A stretch of 64,000 nucleotides of DNA from Podospora comata (Eukaryota > Ascomycota > Sordariomycetes > Sordariales > Podosporaceae), in assembly GCA_017354895.1 (NCBI GenBank), contig CP071496.1, positions 1,426,001-1,490,000 on the forward strand, in the 5' to 3' direction. Positions 11,653 through 23,021 of this stretch are shown piece by piece. Both the position numbers and the translations under genes were made by a program. The notes beneath the pieces were generated by a model. The model was not told where the DNA came from and did no database searches. It saw only the letters and a list, made by a program, of their open reading frames with translations. Numbering within the stretch: position 1 is the first letter of the stretch; each line of letters opens with the position of its first letter.

Positions 11653-13021
11653 ATGGAGAGTGCTAAGAACTCGTCAAAGTCGAGCAACATGAAGGAAATT
11701 CTTGCTCGACTGGGCGGTGTTTTCCCCATGGATCAAGAAGCTGTTTTGAAGCGTAAGTTCCCCAGTCATTGACTTGAGAAATGGGTGGATGCTAAGAAGA
11801 CCTATGCGGTAGTTCTACCCGTGGGAACGAAGTTGATCGCGGTCGAGAAATTTGGAGTTAGTGTTTTCACAGCCACTGGTCGTATCAAGGCCCTGGAACC
11901 AACAGGTGGCCAGAAAGAGTATTTCATCAAGGTAAGAGGTCCTATTGAATTCTGGGTACCTATCGTTCTGCTAGATAAAGCGGATGGTTTATTTATTCAA
12001 TTCATAGGTTGCCTATGGTGAGCAAGGGTGGGTCATGCTGAACGGGGAAGCCATGTCGTCTCTGATGATCTACGACCTCATGCCGGATTTCATCCCGAAG
12101 CCCGTTGGATTCGGCACCTATCAACAAGAGCAAGCTGCGTATTTCTATCTCTCCGAATTCGTGGACATGGTTCGTCGTCCATCTCGTTCATTCTCAGAGC
12201 AAGAACTTACTTGCACAAAATAGGATGTGACCACCCCCCCAGATCCCGTTGAATGGACGAAACGGCTAGCCAACATGCACAAGCAAAGTCAATCACCAAC
12301 CGGACAGTTCGGCTTCCCTGTAAAAACCTGTGACGGCAAAACAGCTCACACGACGGACTGGGAAGAGAGCTGGGCCGTCTTTTACCGCACACTCTTCCTA
12401 GGAGTCTGCAAACGCGACATCGAAGCCAACGGGTCGTGGCCTGAGTTGGAGCTCGCGACAGAACAAATCGCCAACGCCGTGATCCCCCAACTTTTGGATA
12501 ACTTGAGATGTCCGATGGTCAAAAGATCAAGCCCTGCATTATCCATGGTAACCTATGGGAGGGCAACATGGGGATCAGCAAAGAGACCAACAAGTCCCTC
12601 CTCTTCGACGCCGGATCATACTTTGCCCACAACGAGATGGAACTTGGGCACTGGAGGTGCGAATTCAGTACCGTGTTCCGTGACAAGAGCTACACGGAAC
12701 ACTACCAACTTAATTACCCTCCTGCTGAGCCTGTGGAGGAGTTTGACGATCGCAACTGGCTGTACAGCCTCAAAGGAGCCATCGTTTATTCCGCTGGCCA
12801 CCCGCAGAGTTCCATGAGAAAGACGTAGGTGTTTTGACTTGACGGAATCAGTTTCTTTTGCAGCTCGGCTAACCAAGGTGGTAATTAGGGCGTACAACAA
12901 TATGCTGTATCTCATTGAAAAGTACGCCCCACTGGACGGGGTAGACAAATACGATCCGAACATCGACCCATCCATCACGGGGGCATGCATCGTGCCCCAT
13001 CTTGCCGAAGGGTTCATTTGA
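11653..13021 (+). pseudogene. Fructosamine/ketosamine kinase-like (APH fold), frameshifted
   Basis: The family phosphorylates glycated lysines (fructosamine-3-kinase fold). Exons are 11653-11752, 11813-11931, 12008-12169, 12224-12824 and 12889-13021. The first four junctions keep frame, giving VAYGEQGWVMLNGEAMSS, SEFVDM, then LANMHKQSQSPTGQFGF. Inside exon 4 the frame breaks at about 12505-12510: up to LLDNLR it reads in one frame, and from KIKPCIIHGNLWEGN it reads in another. One base is missing; restoring the count would give about 371 aa, the usual family length. In addition, the catalytic-loop motif HGDLW is HGNLW here (Asn codon 12550-12552), while the later metal-binding DAG (FDAGSYFAHNE) is kept. 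Two independent lesions favour a pseudogene or pseudokinase over a sequencing error alone. Some uncertainty remains about donor GTTCGT at 12170. Confidence 0.75.
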
Positions 13022-13428
13022 ATCCCTAAGCGTATTTCCAAGCATAGTTTATGAAGATATATGAGCAACAGTCATCTACCACGAGCCTCTTGGAAAGGCA
13101 TCGTGTGGCGAAAGACAAAGATGGGAGACATCCAAAGAAGACTTGGGACATCAGGTTAAACATGTGCCCACAATGCATACACTGGATATATAGTAACGAG
13201 CGAAGCAAATTCTTTTGTGTTCGAACAAGGAGGATGCAGTGAGTGAGGTCAGGGGGCACAGCGGCTGGGGAAGGACTAATTCCGACATGGTTGGTGTATT
13301 CTAGAAACACTTCGAGTCAAGCGAACAAAGCTCTTGTGATGAGAACAATTAAAAAAGAGCAACCTAGACACTGTTGATCAAAACAGGCATAAGCTAATGT
13401 TGGATTGAGAAAAACTGCAAAAAACGGA
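13022..13428. other. Intergenic
   Basis: Nothing coding supported; it separates the kinase-like pseudogene from the tRNA-Glu gene. Confidence 0.5.
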
Positions 13429-13520
13429 CTCGGATACCGGGAGTCGAACCCGGGGCTGTTGAGAGAACAGACACTTCTGAGAAGTGAGAGTCAACGATGT
13501 TACCGCTACACCATACCCGA
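13429..13520 (-). tRNA. tRNA-Glu (anticodon CUC) with intron
   Basis: On the minus strand the acceptor TCGGGTA pairs with TATCCGA, the D arm is typical (GTGTAGCGGTAACAT), the anticodon stem is GTTGA/TCAAC and the T arm is CCGGG-TTCGACT-CCCGG. Anticodon CTC occupies positions 34-36. A 21-nt intron (plus coordinates 13464-13484) follows position 37. The discriminator base is G. The fold resembles fungal glutamate tRNAs closely. Confidence 0.9.
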
Positions 13521-13712
13521 TTGAATCGTGAATGGTCCGATTTGATAGAATGTGGGGCGGGAGTGGAGCAAATGATTGATTCATGGACAGCATTACACAG
13601 GACAAAGAGATGACAAAGTAGGCAAAAGTATAGTCATTATGGGGTTGAAAAAAAGAAAACGGTTGTTGAATAGTATTATTAAACATTAGCTTGGGTTATA
13701 TATGACGATAAG

Positions 13713-14297
13713 TCAAGTAAAGTAGGAACTCGTACTCGTCGATCTCGGAGAGACACAGCCATCTTCTGATTTCGCAATGCGAGAAGACAGTCTCACAAAC
13801 AGATTTTCAGGATCGGGGAAATGCTTCTGCCAAAAGTTAGCATCATATCGAGAGTCCCGAGTAAAGTCGTACGGGTTGTCTGGGCACCCGTCAAACTCAT
13901 CATCATAACTGGTGGCCGAGCTCTCTTCCAAATAGCTCGAAGAGGTAGAGGTGGCCGAGTTCACTTCTGAATAGCTCGAATAGGAAGAGCGAGTAAAGGA
14001 GGAGGGACATGGGAAGGAGCTGCCTGCAGCGTTCCCATGGGTTATGGTGAGATAAGAAGGATCTACGGTAGGAGAAGTAGCCCAAGTATGCCAGTCGTGG
14101 TTGGCTCTCACATATGTACTCACCGATGGATCAAGAGCTTGGTCGTAGGTGTTAGCAGCATATCGAAACTCAGACTGATCAACAGCTGGGGTCTCGGAAC
14201 AGGAAACGGTGAAGTAATCATCTGAAGGGGGTACTTCACCAGGTCCCATAAACATCTCCCAGAGGCAGTAAGCCAGGTTCGTAATGGTAGAGGCCAT
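13713..14297 (-). CDS. Hypothetical Ser/Tyr-rich protein
   Basis: This single-exon frame of 194 aa starts at ATG 14297; the frame stays open upstream to 14483, but that extension is Cys/Thr-rich and looks like leader. No domain is recognised. The N-terminus MASTITNLAYCLWEMFMG is mildly hydrophobic. The middle is rich in Ser, Tyr and Thr and acidic (for example SYDDEFDGCPDNPYDF), followed by RYDANFWQKHFPDPENLF and a Ser/Thr tail. Composition suggests an intrinsically disordered protein. It could be lineage-specific, or a chance frame in the leader of another transcript. Support is moderate because there is no homology that I can name. Confidence 0.45.
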   Translation of the reverse strand: MASTITNLAYCLWEMFMGPGEVPPSDDYFTVSCSETPAVDQSEFRYAANTYDQALDPSVSTYVRANHDWHTWATSPTVDPSYLTITHGNAAGSSFPCPSSFTRSSYSSYSEVNSATSTSSSYLEESSATSYDDEFDGCPDNPYDFTRDSRYDANFWQKHFPDPENLFVRLSSRIAKSEDGCVSPRSTSTSSYFT

Positions 14298-16750
14298 GGT
14301 GGAAGAGATGTATGGGGTTGGGAGTTCAGATATGATTTTCCTGACGCACTTGACTACTTCAAGTCGAAGACTCTTACACCAACAAGGCTGAGGTTGTGTG
14401 GTTTTGGGTTGCTTGCTTGTTCTTCTGTGTGTGCAGTGAAGTAAGCAAACGGCCTTGTTAGAAAGAATCGTCGACGGTGTCAAGTGTCTGGAATGGGTTT
14501 CGCTGAGGAATGAGGACGGCTAAAACTTTTCGAAGATGAGGCAATCCAGGAGCTTAAGTAAGAAGAGGAACCCTTGTTGACAGTGCCATTGTGTCTACCA
14601 CAAACAAAGAGCTGGGGCCTCATTGTCATTGTTCCTCGTTCGGCTTCTTGAGTTGCCGACAGTTTGAACATTCAGCGAAAAATGATGTTGACCCACATGA
14701 ACCCCCCACCTAGCCCCCACGCTGAAGACAAAGAAACGAGGACGCTGGGAACGATGAAGCAAAACTGGAAAGACAAGAAGGGTTGTTGATGGACTCCGGA
14801 CAGGTGGGCGAGTTTGGGCAAGGTGTCACCTGTTCCAAGCCACATTTGTTACGGTAAGACGAGTGTTGGAGAAGCGCGCGCCACGACCACCACCGGGCCA
14901 TTTGCAGCTTGTGCGCCGTGCCATCACAGCGATTATTTGCATCACCTGGCCAAAGTCTCAGACGGACCGGCGAAAGTGCGGAAGCTGGAGCCCTACTTTC
15001 TCTGGTTGGTCCGTGGACCGAGACAAGTGACGACCATGGTTGGCCGTCTGTCTTCGGGTTTCAGCATTCGGAACACAGGTCCGTTGATTGGAAGATAACC
15101 TCTCGACAGCAACGTAGAGATGCTTGGTCAAGTCTTCACTGGCATGTGAGGCATGTGAAAATGTTCGTCTCACCTCTAGCTTGTTCCGTGTGCCCCTCAT
15201 CCGATGGAACCACATGCTCGCTGGTCAAAAATAGCCCGCAAAGACATGCGAGGGAGGCTGTGATGGGAAAGCTGGTGGTGTGTTAGACAGAGAGGGTACT
15301 CTGTGCCTTGTTCACGCATATGATCGCCCTTCAGCTCGATAGTCACCTACGTAAATGCAGTCCATGTACCCAAACATAGAGAAGCTGAAATATCGCGGGG
15401 TACGCGCGCGCATTACTCACATCCCCTTAATCTGTCTTGTTGACCTCTGGAAAACTTTTCAACTGGGATCGAACAACGGCCGGGCCGTTTGGCGTGCAAC
15501 GGTCGCACATTGAGCTTCCGCTACCACGCAAAGAAGTAACACTTCTACGCCTTCGATTTCCTTTGCCCTACGGCCTGCCAGAGGTTGGACGGATTTCGGG
15601 TCACCTTCCAGCGGCCCTTCCCGCTTTGCCATCTGATCTGGAAGCGGTATCGGCAGGGTTGCGCTACCTCGGCCAAACAACCCGAACCCTTAACTTGACA
15701 GGGGACTGGGCACTTGGAATTCACTCAAAACCGACATAACTTCCATTCAAAATCCCCTCGTTGCCCGTATCCCTCTTTTTCCGTCAGAATACACTCTTCA
15801 AAAGACCCGTGACAGCATCACGCACAAACCTCACCTCTTTTTTGTCTCACCAATCCTCAGAACCGACGTTTTGGTGGTCCAAGGCCCACCGGTTCCAACC
15901 CTCCAACTTCCCCACGTGGATCCACGTAGTGGGGTCTGTCACCGTCACCGCCCTGTCCAAGCTTCTGACCGCCAGAAACAAGTATCACGATCTCAACAGA
16001 AATTCCATCAAGATTTTTCCACACATCTTCCGACTGGCCGGACCCCATATGCTGGAGTCCTGGAAGCGCCGAAAGGGGAATCTCACCTCCGTCACGAACC
16101 ACCATCCCCAGAGCCCAGCCTCTAGTAAATCTTCACATCCTTCTGCCAGCCTTCGAGCATTCGATCATCGAGATATTTCCCCGCAACCCGGTGTTGGGGC
16201 TCACAAACATCTCGTCGTGAGATTTTTGAATATTTTTGACCCGGCACACACGATTTCTCGCATCCCAAGCTTTGGAACCCCTCCTTTGGGCCTGCATGGA
16301 CCTGCATTTGCGGGTGTGTGACGTGCCAATAGCAGAGTGGTTGGCAGGCAAGTGACGCATTTTATTTGCCGTGCTGCAGGTCGAGCAGTGGTGTCAACAG
16401 CGGTGTCAAACCGTGCAGTTGACGGCTGTCGGTCAAGCAGCGCAGCACTCCACTTATATCCACTCGGTGGCCGGTTGTTTACTCCCGCTCAACAAAGGAC
16501 CAGGGGCAAGCCCGGGCCCGGTTGGCTTTGACCGCAACTTTTGACGGAACCAAAGTCCTCCCTGCGGTAACCGCCGATCTGGAACACTCCACACCCGCAC
16601 CGGGGCTCCACGCGGTGAAGGATTCAAGAAGAACGCTTCTCCCGCCTTCCCGTCCCGTTGCTTATTTTTCCCGGTTGGCCTTTTTGGAAACTTTGCCACC
16701 AAATCCGTCCCCAATCTAATGCCCCAAGGTCTTGACCACATGACGACAAC
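14298..16750. other. Long intergenic region (2.45 kb)
   Basis: Frames of 60-186 codons occur but none has recognisable protein features. It probably holds two divergent promoters and a long 5' leader of the gene at 16751. Confidence 0.5.
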
Positions 16751-17641
16751 ATGGCTGCCGCTGTACTTCATTTGAGAGAGTCTATCGACCGCCCTGACTC
16801 GCGGGTGAGCTTCGCGCGGTCTGAAGCTTCCAGTCACTCAACCTATCATAGCTTTCAGGATCTCGATCTTCAGGAACCCGAGGTACCACCACCAGCACCC
16901 TCCAATCCTACCTCGAGGCCGCCTGTTCGTTTGCCAGCTCCTACATCTGTTCCCATTTCTCATCAACGTCCACCGGTAGCTTGGGAGATGCGGCGACAGG
17001 ACTCGGGCTATGGATCAATCACACCAGCCCGCAAGGACTCATTCCCATCTCATCACAAGGGAGCCTCGACAACGTCTTTGGCTTCAAGCGGCCGGAAACG
17101 TGTCAGGCCTGCCACCCGGCGATCTCCCAGGTCTGCGCCAGCTTTGCAACTCCAAAGAAGTAGCCGCAACTCTGTCTCGCCCTCCCCCGATTACCGACAA
17201 TCGGAGGAGTTTCAACAAGAGGTTTCCTACTTTCACTTCCCACAGCCGGAATTCACCTCGGAGCCGGCATTGGACGATACCATCGGCTCTCACAACCCTC
17301 GTGATTTCGCTACTGAAGGCAACTACACACACAAATCTGAGGTTGCGGTCTATCCACTCCCTCCACAGACGACGCATTACTGGACAAGCGATCAGACGCG
17401 ACGACTTGAGTATGCGGCCATTGATGCCGCGAGCAAGGGCGTTCGCGGCTGGGTTATGCGTCATGTCGTCCCAGAGTGCTTTGTGCCCCCAAGCAAGCGA
17501 AGGGTGGGGTTCGAGGACGACAGAGGCAGCGTGATTCGGTACCGCCTTGACCTCGACACGGAGGATGATGGCGAGGAGAAGGGGAACTCAGATTCGAGAA
17601 AGGGGTGGAGGACTTGGTTATTCAGCGTCCGGCGCCGTTGA
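16751..17641 (+). CDS. Conserved fungal hypothetical protein
   Basis: This single-exon gene encodes 296 aa. The N-terminal two thirds is Pro/Ser-rich and probably disordered, with a DSGYGS motif near residue 85 that resembles a phosphodegron (DSGxxS). The C-terminal region HYWTSDQTRRLEYAAIDA, then GWVMRHVVPECFVPPSKRR, then VGFEDDRGSVIRYRLDL matches a pattern I recognise as conserved in uncharacterised filamentous-fungal proteins. The basic end (WLFSVRRR) could be a targeting or membrane-binding tail. No catalytic motif is visible. It is convincing as a gene because of clear codon bias and a compact conserved block, but the function is unknown. Confidence 0.8.
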   Translation: MAAAVLHLRESIDRPDSRVSFARSEASSHSTYHSFQDLDLQEPEVPPPAPSNPTSRPPVRLPAPTSVPISHQRPPVAWEMRRQDSGYGSITPARKDSFPSHHKGASTTSLASSGRKRVRPATRRSPRSAPALQLQRSSRNSVSPSPDYRQSEEFQQEVSYFHFPQPEFTSEPALDDTIGSHNPRDFATEGNYTHKSEVAVYPLPPQTTHYWTSDQTRRLEYAAIDAASKGVRGWVMRHVVPECFVPPSKRRVGFEDDRGSVIRYRLDLDTEDDGEEKGNSDSRKGWRTWLFSVRRR

Positions 17642-18956
17642 AGGAGCCAACATTTTTTTGGGTCAAAATGCAAGGATTGGCGCAACGTTATTTTTTTGGG
17701 GCTGCATGGTTGGGGTCACAGAACATCATCGGCGTACATGACATTTTCAGGGCATCACATTGGGTTGGGCGTTTTATATACCCTGCAGCATTCGCTGTTT
17801 TGAGCTTTCATTTGCTCGTTCATTACCAACTGACAGGCAAGACTGGTGTCTGGTCAAGGACCAGGGCCATTTGCTTTTCGGGCGAAATTACGTTTATTTT
17901 AATCGTTGGGGTAGGATAATGTCTGGCAGGGTGTTGTTTGTTATTGGATTTTCGACGATCAGGGATGGATATTGAACAAGTTGATGCTTGAGAATGGAGG
18001 GGGCAGGGAAAAGATAGGACAGAAGAGGATTACCACACACATAGATGGCCACGGAGCCATAGATTGAGTACATAATACTACTAATTTTTTCATATTCGTC
18101 TTTGTTCTTGACCTATTCACCTTTGGCTACTGACACTACTCATGGCTTGTGTGTCCCTTCATTGATCTGGAGAAGGTTCTCTCATCGCCCTTATGCTAAC
18201 CTACGGTCTAATGCGCGCGTTCTGAGAAAATTTGATAATGTCATTTGATTTGCTTTTGTTTTGGAGATATTGGGTTGAGAGTTGAGGCTAGGATGTAGTC
18301 GAATGACCGCCATGAAATCAAGGTCCTGTCATTTCAGAAGTATCATTATGTCACTCTTTTGGTAAACAACCATCGACCAAGTTCACCATATTGATCATGA
18401 CGTTGCAAAGAAATGTCTGAGTTACATACTTACACTCTCTAACATTCTTCCATATTGACATCGTAAACAACGAAAAAATATCGGTGGGAAGATTGATATC
18501 AGGCAAGGTCATTGTATATAGATAATCGATGATGGAATAAACTTAATAGGAACTAATTCAAAATCAACATGCCCCTCAATGGGAAATCTATATTAAATAA
18601 AATATATTGGTCATTATAGAAAGTCGCCTTACATCTTAATGTAGTGGTGAAATGCTGTAAAACAATTATCAAGAGCCGGAACAAAGCTAAAACCAGTACG
18701 TGACGTTTCCCCAGAAACCACCCCAACCTAATAAACATCGAGTCGACCACCCGTTTATGCTTTTTAACAGTGTCTTCCACAAACGCCATTCAGCCAAGAA
18801 TATATGCATATATAATAAGAAATAGTGAAACAGATCAAAGGGTATATGCACTGCGCCTGGACACCCACCCTGCCTTCATCCCAGCAAAAACAAGTGTGCC
18901 ACCACCGGAACGACATCAACGTTGTTCATTTGACAGCCATAATGCCAAGTAATCCG
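17642..18956. other. Intergenic, AT-richer towards the right
   Basis: No gene supported. The AT content rises from about 18050 to 18900. It lies between the convergent 3' ends of the genes at 16751 and 18957. Confidence 0.5.
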
Positions 18957-20948
18957 TCAAAATGATCTCGCCCTCCCCCTCGCTTTCTTATCTTGGTCGT
19001 CCTTCTCCCTCAAGTACCCTAACCCAGTCCTCGCCGGGGCCGCCTCGTCATAACTCGGCAGCTTAGATTGCATTTGAAACCCATCAGCTACCACGTCTGA
19101 CTCCGCAAGAGGTTCGTCATGGTCTTGGGACATCTGGGATTTGGTTGTCGATTCCACTTCCTTTGTCCTTCTCTGTGCCGAGCCCATTTGAAACCCGTCG
19201 ACCACCGTGTCCAGCTCTGTGTCTTCTTCCAAAGATGGATCATGCCCCTGCGCTGTCTGGTATCTAGTGGCAACCATAGCATTTGCCGAGCTTTCTCCTA
19301 CACTCAAGTGGGCGCGATTCTGCATTTGAAATCCATCCGCCACTTCTTCTCCATCGTCGCAGGAAGGGATCCTGTGTGGATGGTGTATTGGTGACATCTC
19401 TAATACCAACACCTTTTGTGCGTCCAACTCCTCGATAGTCCGCTGACGTGTCAGAAACCCCCCGTGGACTGGGTGTATACTTTGTGGTGAGGATGGTGTA
19501 CCTGATGGCGAGCTTGGTTTGGTTGGTGATAGAGGTATCGATGGGGCAAGCGGTCTTCGTGGAATTCTTTGCTGTGCGGTTGAGATAGGTTCTGGATCTA
19601 GGTGCACTGCAGGAGGGGGTTGTCGAGGCAACGTAGGTGGTGCTGAAGACAGAAGTGGTTGGCTGGATGGTTGAGGATCTGTCGGATGAGAAGATGTTTC
19701 TGTTTGCTGAGGTTCGAGACAGAACCCGTGCTCCTGCAGGCCATCATCCGAGTACCCTGGAGTCTCAGAGGTAGGGGAGGAACCAGTTGCAACGTTGGAC
19801 AACTTGTTTGATGCATCCCAAGTCATTTGGGAATTGGACCACAGACCCCTTCGCTTTCGGATGGCCACGACGAACAAGAGCGTGAGAACGATGAACATGA
19901 GAGTGTAGTTGAAGAAGGCCTCAACTAAGGGTAAGATATCTGTGCGGATACCCGTATGTCCTTTAATGTTTCCAGACCAGATGAGGCTATGGTTTTCATA
20001 CTCGCTGAGGTTAATGCCCATTGTGACAAGAAGGCGACAGAATGTAAGAATTGTTGATGTCAAATACAAGGCGGCGACCTGGGTATAGTGTTAGCAAGTC
20101 CGTCTGCACAGTTGGAGGTTGTCGACCTGCCTTCTTCAGCATGATATTTTCCTTTGTATGGTGGAGCACATAGGAGGCAAAACCAAGGATTGGAAGACTG
20201 GTGATCCACAAGCAAATGTTGAAGGCATTATGTAGATGGCTTGATTTGATAAGAGAATCGAAATGAGCATCCTGTGCTCCTGCCTGAAGGGCGAAGTATA
20301 AACGCGCTGCTTCGCTGGCCGGATCGAACAATCCATCTGTAACATGGAGATCATTCAACTTCTGTAGCTGTGATCTGTGAGCGATATCAGCTTGGAGACG
20401 AACCCCAAAATGCGTAAGAGCAAGAGCCAGCAAGATAATGCCCAATGCAAAGGCAGCGAATCTTAGGCGTCTTCGAATAGGTGACTTTTTCGCTCCGTTC
20501 AAACACAACACAAAGCCGCTGCCAATCTCGACGAAGGCTATAAAGAGGAGGATATCGGAGATATTCTGAAGCGCCTCGACGAGGAAGAGAACAAGGGATA
20601 CCGTTAGCTCAAAGTATTCTGTTTTTGTTATTCTGCCAGCAATGTCGTTGATACCCCAAATGCTCAAGCCGACTTGGGCCACTTGGCATAATGACGAACT
20701 TCAAGAGACAACCAGTTAGCTGAGAGCACACTGTAAAACGAAGCGCTCGGTGTGGTTGCTCACACGATCCAGAACGGGTACACCACCTTCATCCACGCCA
20801 CTCCCACTCTAGCGGGGTCACCCCTTCGGCGGACGACGCAAAGACTCACAAACCACAGGACGAGCAGTGGTGTGATCCAAATACCAGAAAGTACGGCATG
20901 GGCGGCGGCAAAGCCGCTTATCCAGACGTCAAGGTAAAACATACTCAT
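18957..20948 (-). CDS. Seven-pass membrane protein with repeat-bearing cytosolic tail
   Basis: Exons on the minus strand are 20764-20948, 20131-20698 and 18957-20078, giving 624 aa with exact frame continuity. About seven hydrophobic segments lie between residues 4 and 325; the remaining 300 residues are Pro/Ser-rich and probably cytosolic. The tail carries three copies of a DGFQM motif (VADGFQMQ at about 497, VVDGFQMG at about 543, VADGFQMQ at about 581) separated by acidic Ser-rich linkers, and ends in a basic RGRARSF. Intron 2 (20079-20130) needs a GC donor (AAG|GCAGGT); the nearby GT would break the frame. Topology resembles fungal GPCR-like or RTA1/Pth11-like proteins, but no CFEM domain or signature allows assignment. 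ATG 20948 gives the best N-terminus; an upstream in-frame ATG at 21008 exists. Confidence 0.75.
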
Positions 20949-21691
20949 GTTGCCTTGAGGTCGATTAGGCGGGGCGGTCACCAAACCGACACGCCCTCGG
21001 TGGAGCACGCAGGTATCGTGAGTAGTCCCTCGTTCAGGCGCCTACAATCCACGGCCGCGAAGCTGAATTGACGAGGTGAAGAATTGTGTTGTGGACGGAT
21101 GGACTCAAAGTAGGCTAGCCGAATCCTTCTGGTGCTGACTGATGGCGGCGGTCTTCAGGGATCGGCTGGTTCCGCCGTACAAGGCCATCCGCTACATAAC
21201 CGTTTAGCAAAAGAGCGTAGGAAAGCACTGATGTTGGGCGAGGAATAAAAGGACGCTGTCTTGACCGACAGTCAGGAACATCGCGAAGCGCGACTGTGTG
21301 GCTTGAACCAACAAGGTCACATCCAAACTGGGATCTGATCTGACCCTTGCAGCTTATGGGGGTTTAACGCTTGATCGTATTGGCTGGGTGGAAAAGGGGT
21401 CATTTTTCGCCCATGGCGTTAGGTACAAACGTTGAAGTGGTAAAAGAAGAATGCCGAAAATGTCCATATTGGCGATGTCTCTTAAGAGTCGCGACAGAGG
21501 CTTGTTCTCGCTTGCGCCAGGATACGTAAATGCCCAGATATGAAGCTGGATGGAAATTGATCCTCTGCACTTCATCAAGCTCACAAGCTCCACTGGACAA
21601 AGTTTGTTGCTCCACCGCTGTGCCGCACGTAGTGTTGAGGCAGTGCTCACCCAGACCCGTGATTTGCATTTGGTGATCAGCATCCCGCTTG

Positions 21692-21873
21692 TAACCCTAA
21701 CCCCTGACTATACTCTTCCAGCTTCTCAGGATGTGAAGGGACTTTCCCAAGGGTAACAGGACCTCAGAAGACAAAAGCTAGGCATAACTACAGAATCACC
21801 TGGTTATTGGCTTTAGTAATTCGCTTTCCTTATGAGTGCTCCAACATTGCATTGTTAGTAAGGGTTAGGGTTG
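21692..21873. repeat. Pair of short telomere-like motifs
   Basis: TAACCCTAACCCC occurs at 21692-21704 and GTTAGTAAGGGTTAGGGTTG at 21854-21873, in opposite orientation about 150 bp apart. Each holds about two TTAGGG units. They are too short to be an interstitial telomere; TTAGGG-binding promoter factors (Tbf1-like) are a possible reader. Confidence 0.5.
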
Positions 21874-22673
21874 ATAGAAGCTCCTTAGCCCCTGAACAGA
21901 TTTTCACCCACCAACAACTGGGCTTGATCCCGACAGATTCGGAGAAGGTGACAAATTTTGTCGACAATTCAGCGCTCCAGATCCTCTGAAGCCTGAAGTA
22001 AGAGGATTTGTCTTGTAAACTGGCCCCGGTTCCTCCCTCTTGACCGGGTTGACTCATTAGCATTAGGTAGAAGACTTGCCCTGATATCTGAGGTGTCTTA
22101 CAGGCGTAGTGTAGTGATTTGTGTCGACGGCGAGCCTTGAAGATCGATTCGATTCGAGATAAGGCCAAGTAGATTCCCACATGGCTCTTGCAGTCTGACG
22201 CCCTTTCCACATCTGGCGGACCGTCGTCACTAGGTGCATGGTGGTGGGGACAATCGTTGTTTCCAGTACCTGACTCTATTACATGTCTCAACGCATGTCG
22301 TTGATGTTGAGTGCCGCTGGATGGGACATGGACAGCTCATGGGAATAATGCAATGAGGGTGCAACCCAATATACTTCACATGCAGCAGCTGTTCAACGGC
22401 TTCCAGGACAGGCGAGAAAGTCCCCCTTCATTGACCGAGTGTTCCTCGAAATGGTAGTGGAGTGCGGGGCATCTCGATGTTTGACAGCTGTTGGGTGCCC
22501 CCCGCCAGTCGGCAACTCGGAGATCTGTCGACGGCCTGCCCCTCCTTCCCGAGCTTCGGCATCCGCAGAGAAAATCAACAGCGCGCCGGTTGGCTGGAGA
22601 CGACGATGCGACGATGCCACTAGATGGCTAGCGCGGGGCTGTCATTTGTCAACCTTTTGACTGGACCACTGCT

Positions 22674-22818
22674 GATAAGCCCTGTTATCGCGCCGCTATT
22701 CCTCGATGTGGTGGTTGAACGACATGGCGGGGTTGAATGCCCGCGCGCCCACCCCTCCAGAACCCCTTATCACACCAAAGACTCTGATTGACAAATCAGG
22801 CGTTTGCAATTCTTATCA
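22674..22818. promoter_or_regulatory. Cluster of four GATA-factor sites upstream of the amine oxidase
   Basis: HGATAR cores are seen at 22674-22679 (GATAAG), 22685-22690 (TTATCG), 22767-22772 (TTATCA) and 22813-22818 (TTATCA), 200-350 bp before the ATG at 23022. AreA/NIT2 binds paired sites of this type when preferred nitrogen is absent. Control of an amine-utilising enzyme by it is an inference from position and spacing. Confidence 0.5.
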
Positions 22819-23021
22819 ATCATCATGGGACGACAGCGGCCGAAGCTGGGCAGGCAAGGAATGCGGGCAGCATGCCGTGGTGATGAAGATGGACAGATGG
22901 GAGGCAAGAGAAAAGGGCTATATCTAAGACTGTCCCTCGTCTCACCAGGAAGTTGAGATCTCGATATCGGCACAGCAACTCGAACACTTCTTCTTTCCTT
23001 AGTCTCGAAACAACCTTCACA

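Larger units (their letters stand above)
20949..23021. other. Divergent intergenic region (2.1 kb)
   Basis: No gene is supported between the membrane-protein gene and the amine oxidase gene. It contains two short telomere-like motifs (near 21692 and 21854) and, at its right end, a cluster of GATA sites listed separately. Confidence 0.5.

Noticed and set aside
15437-16321. Frames of 100-186 codons in the 14.3-16.7 kb spacer
   Set aside because: No signal, domain or codon bias like the neighbours; overlapping frames of similar length occur on both strands.
18050-18950. AT-rich stretch as a mobile element or centromere-like island
   Set aside because: Only about 0.9 kb, no repeats or TE frames seen; consistent with 3' regions and spacer.
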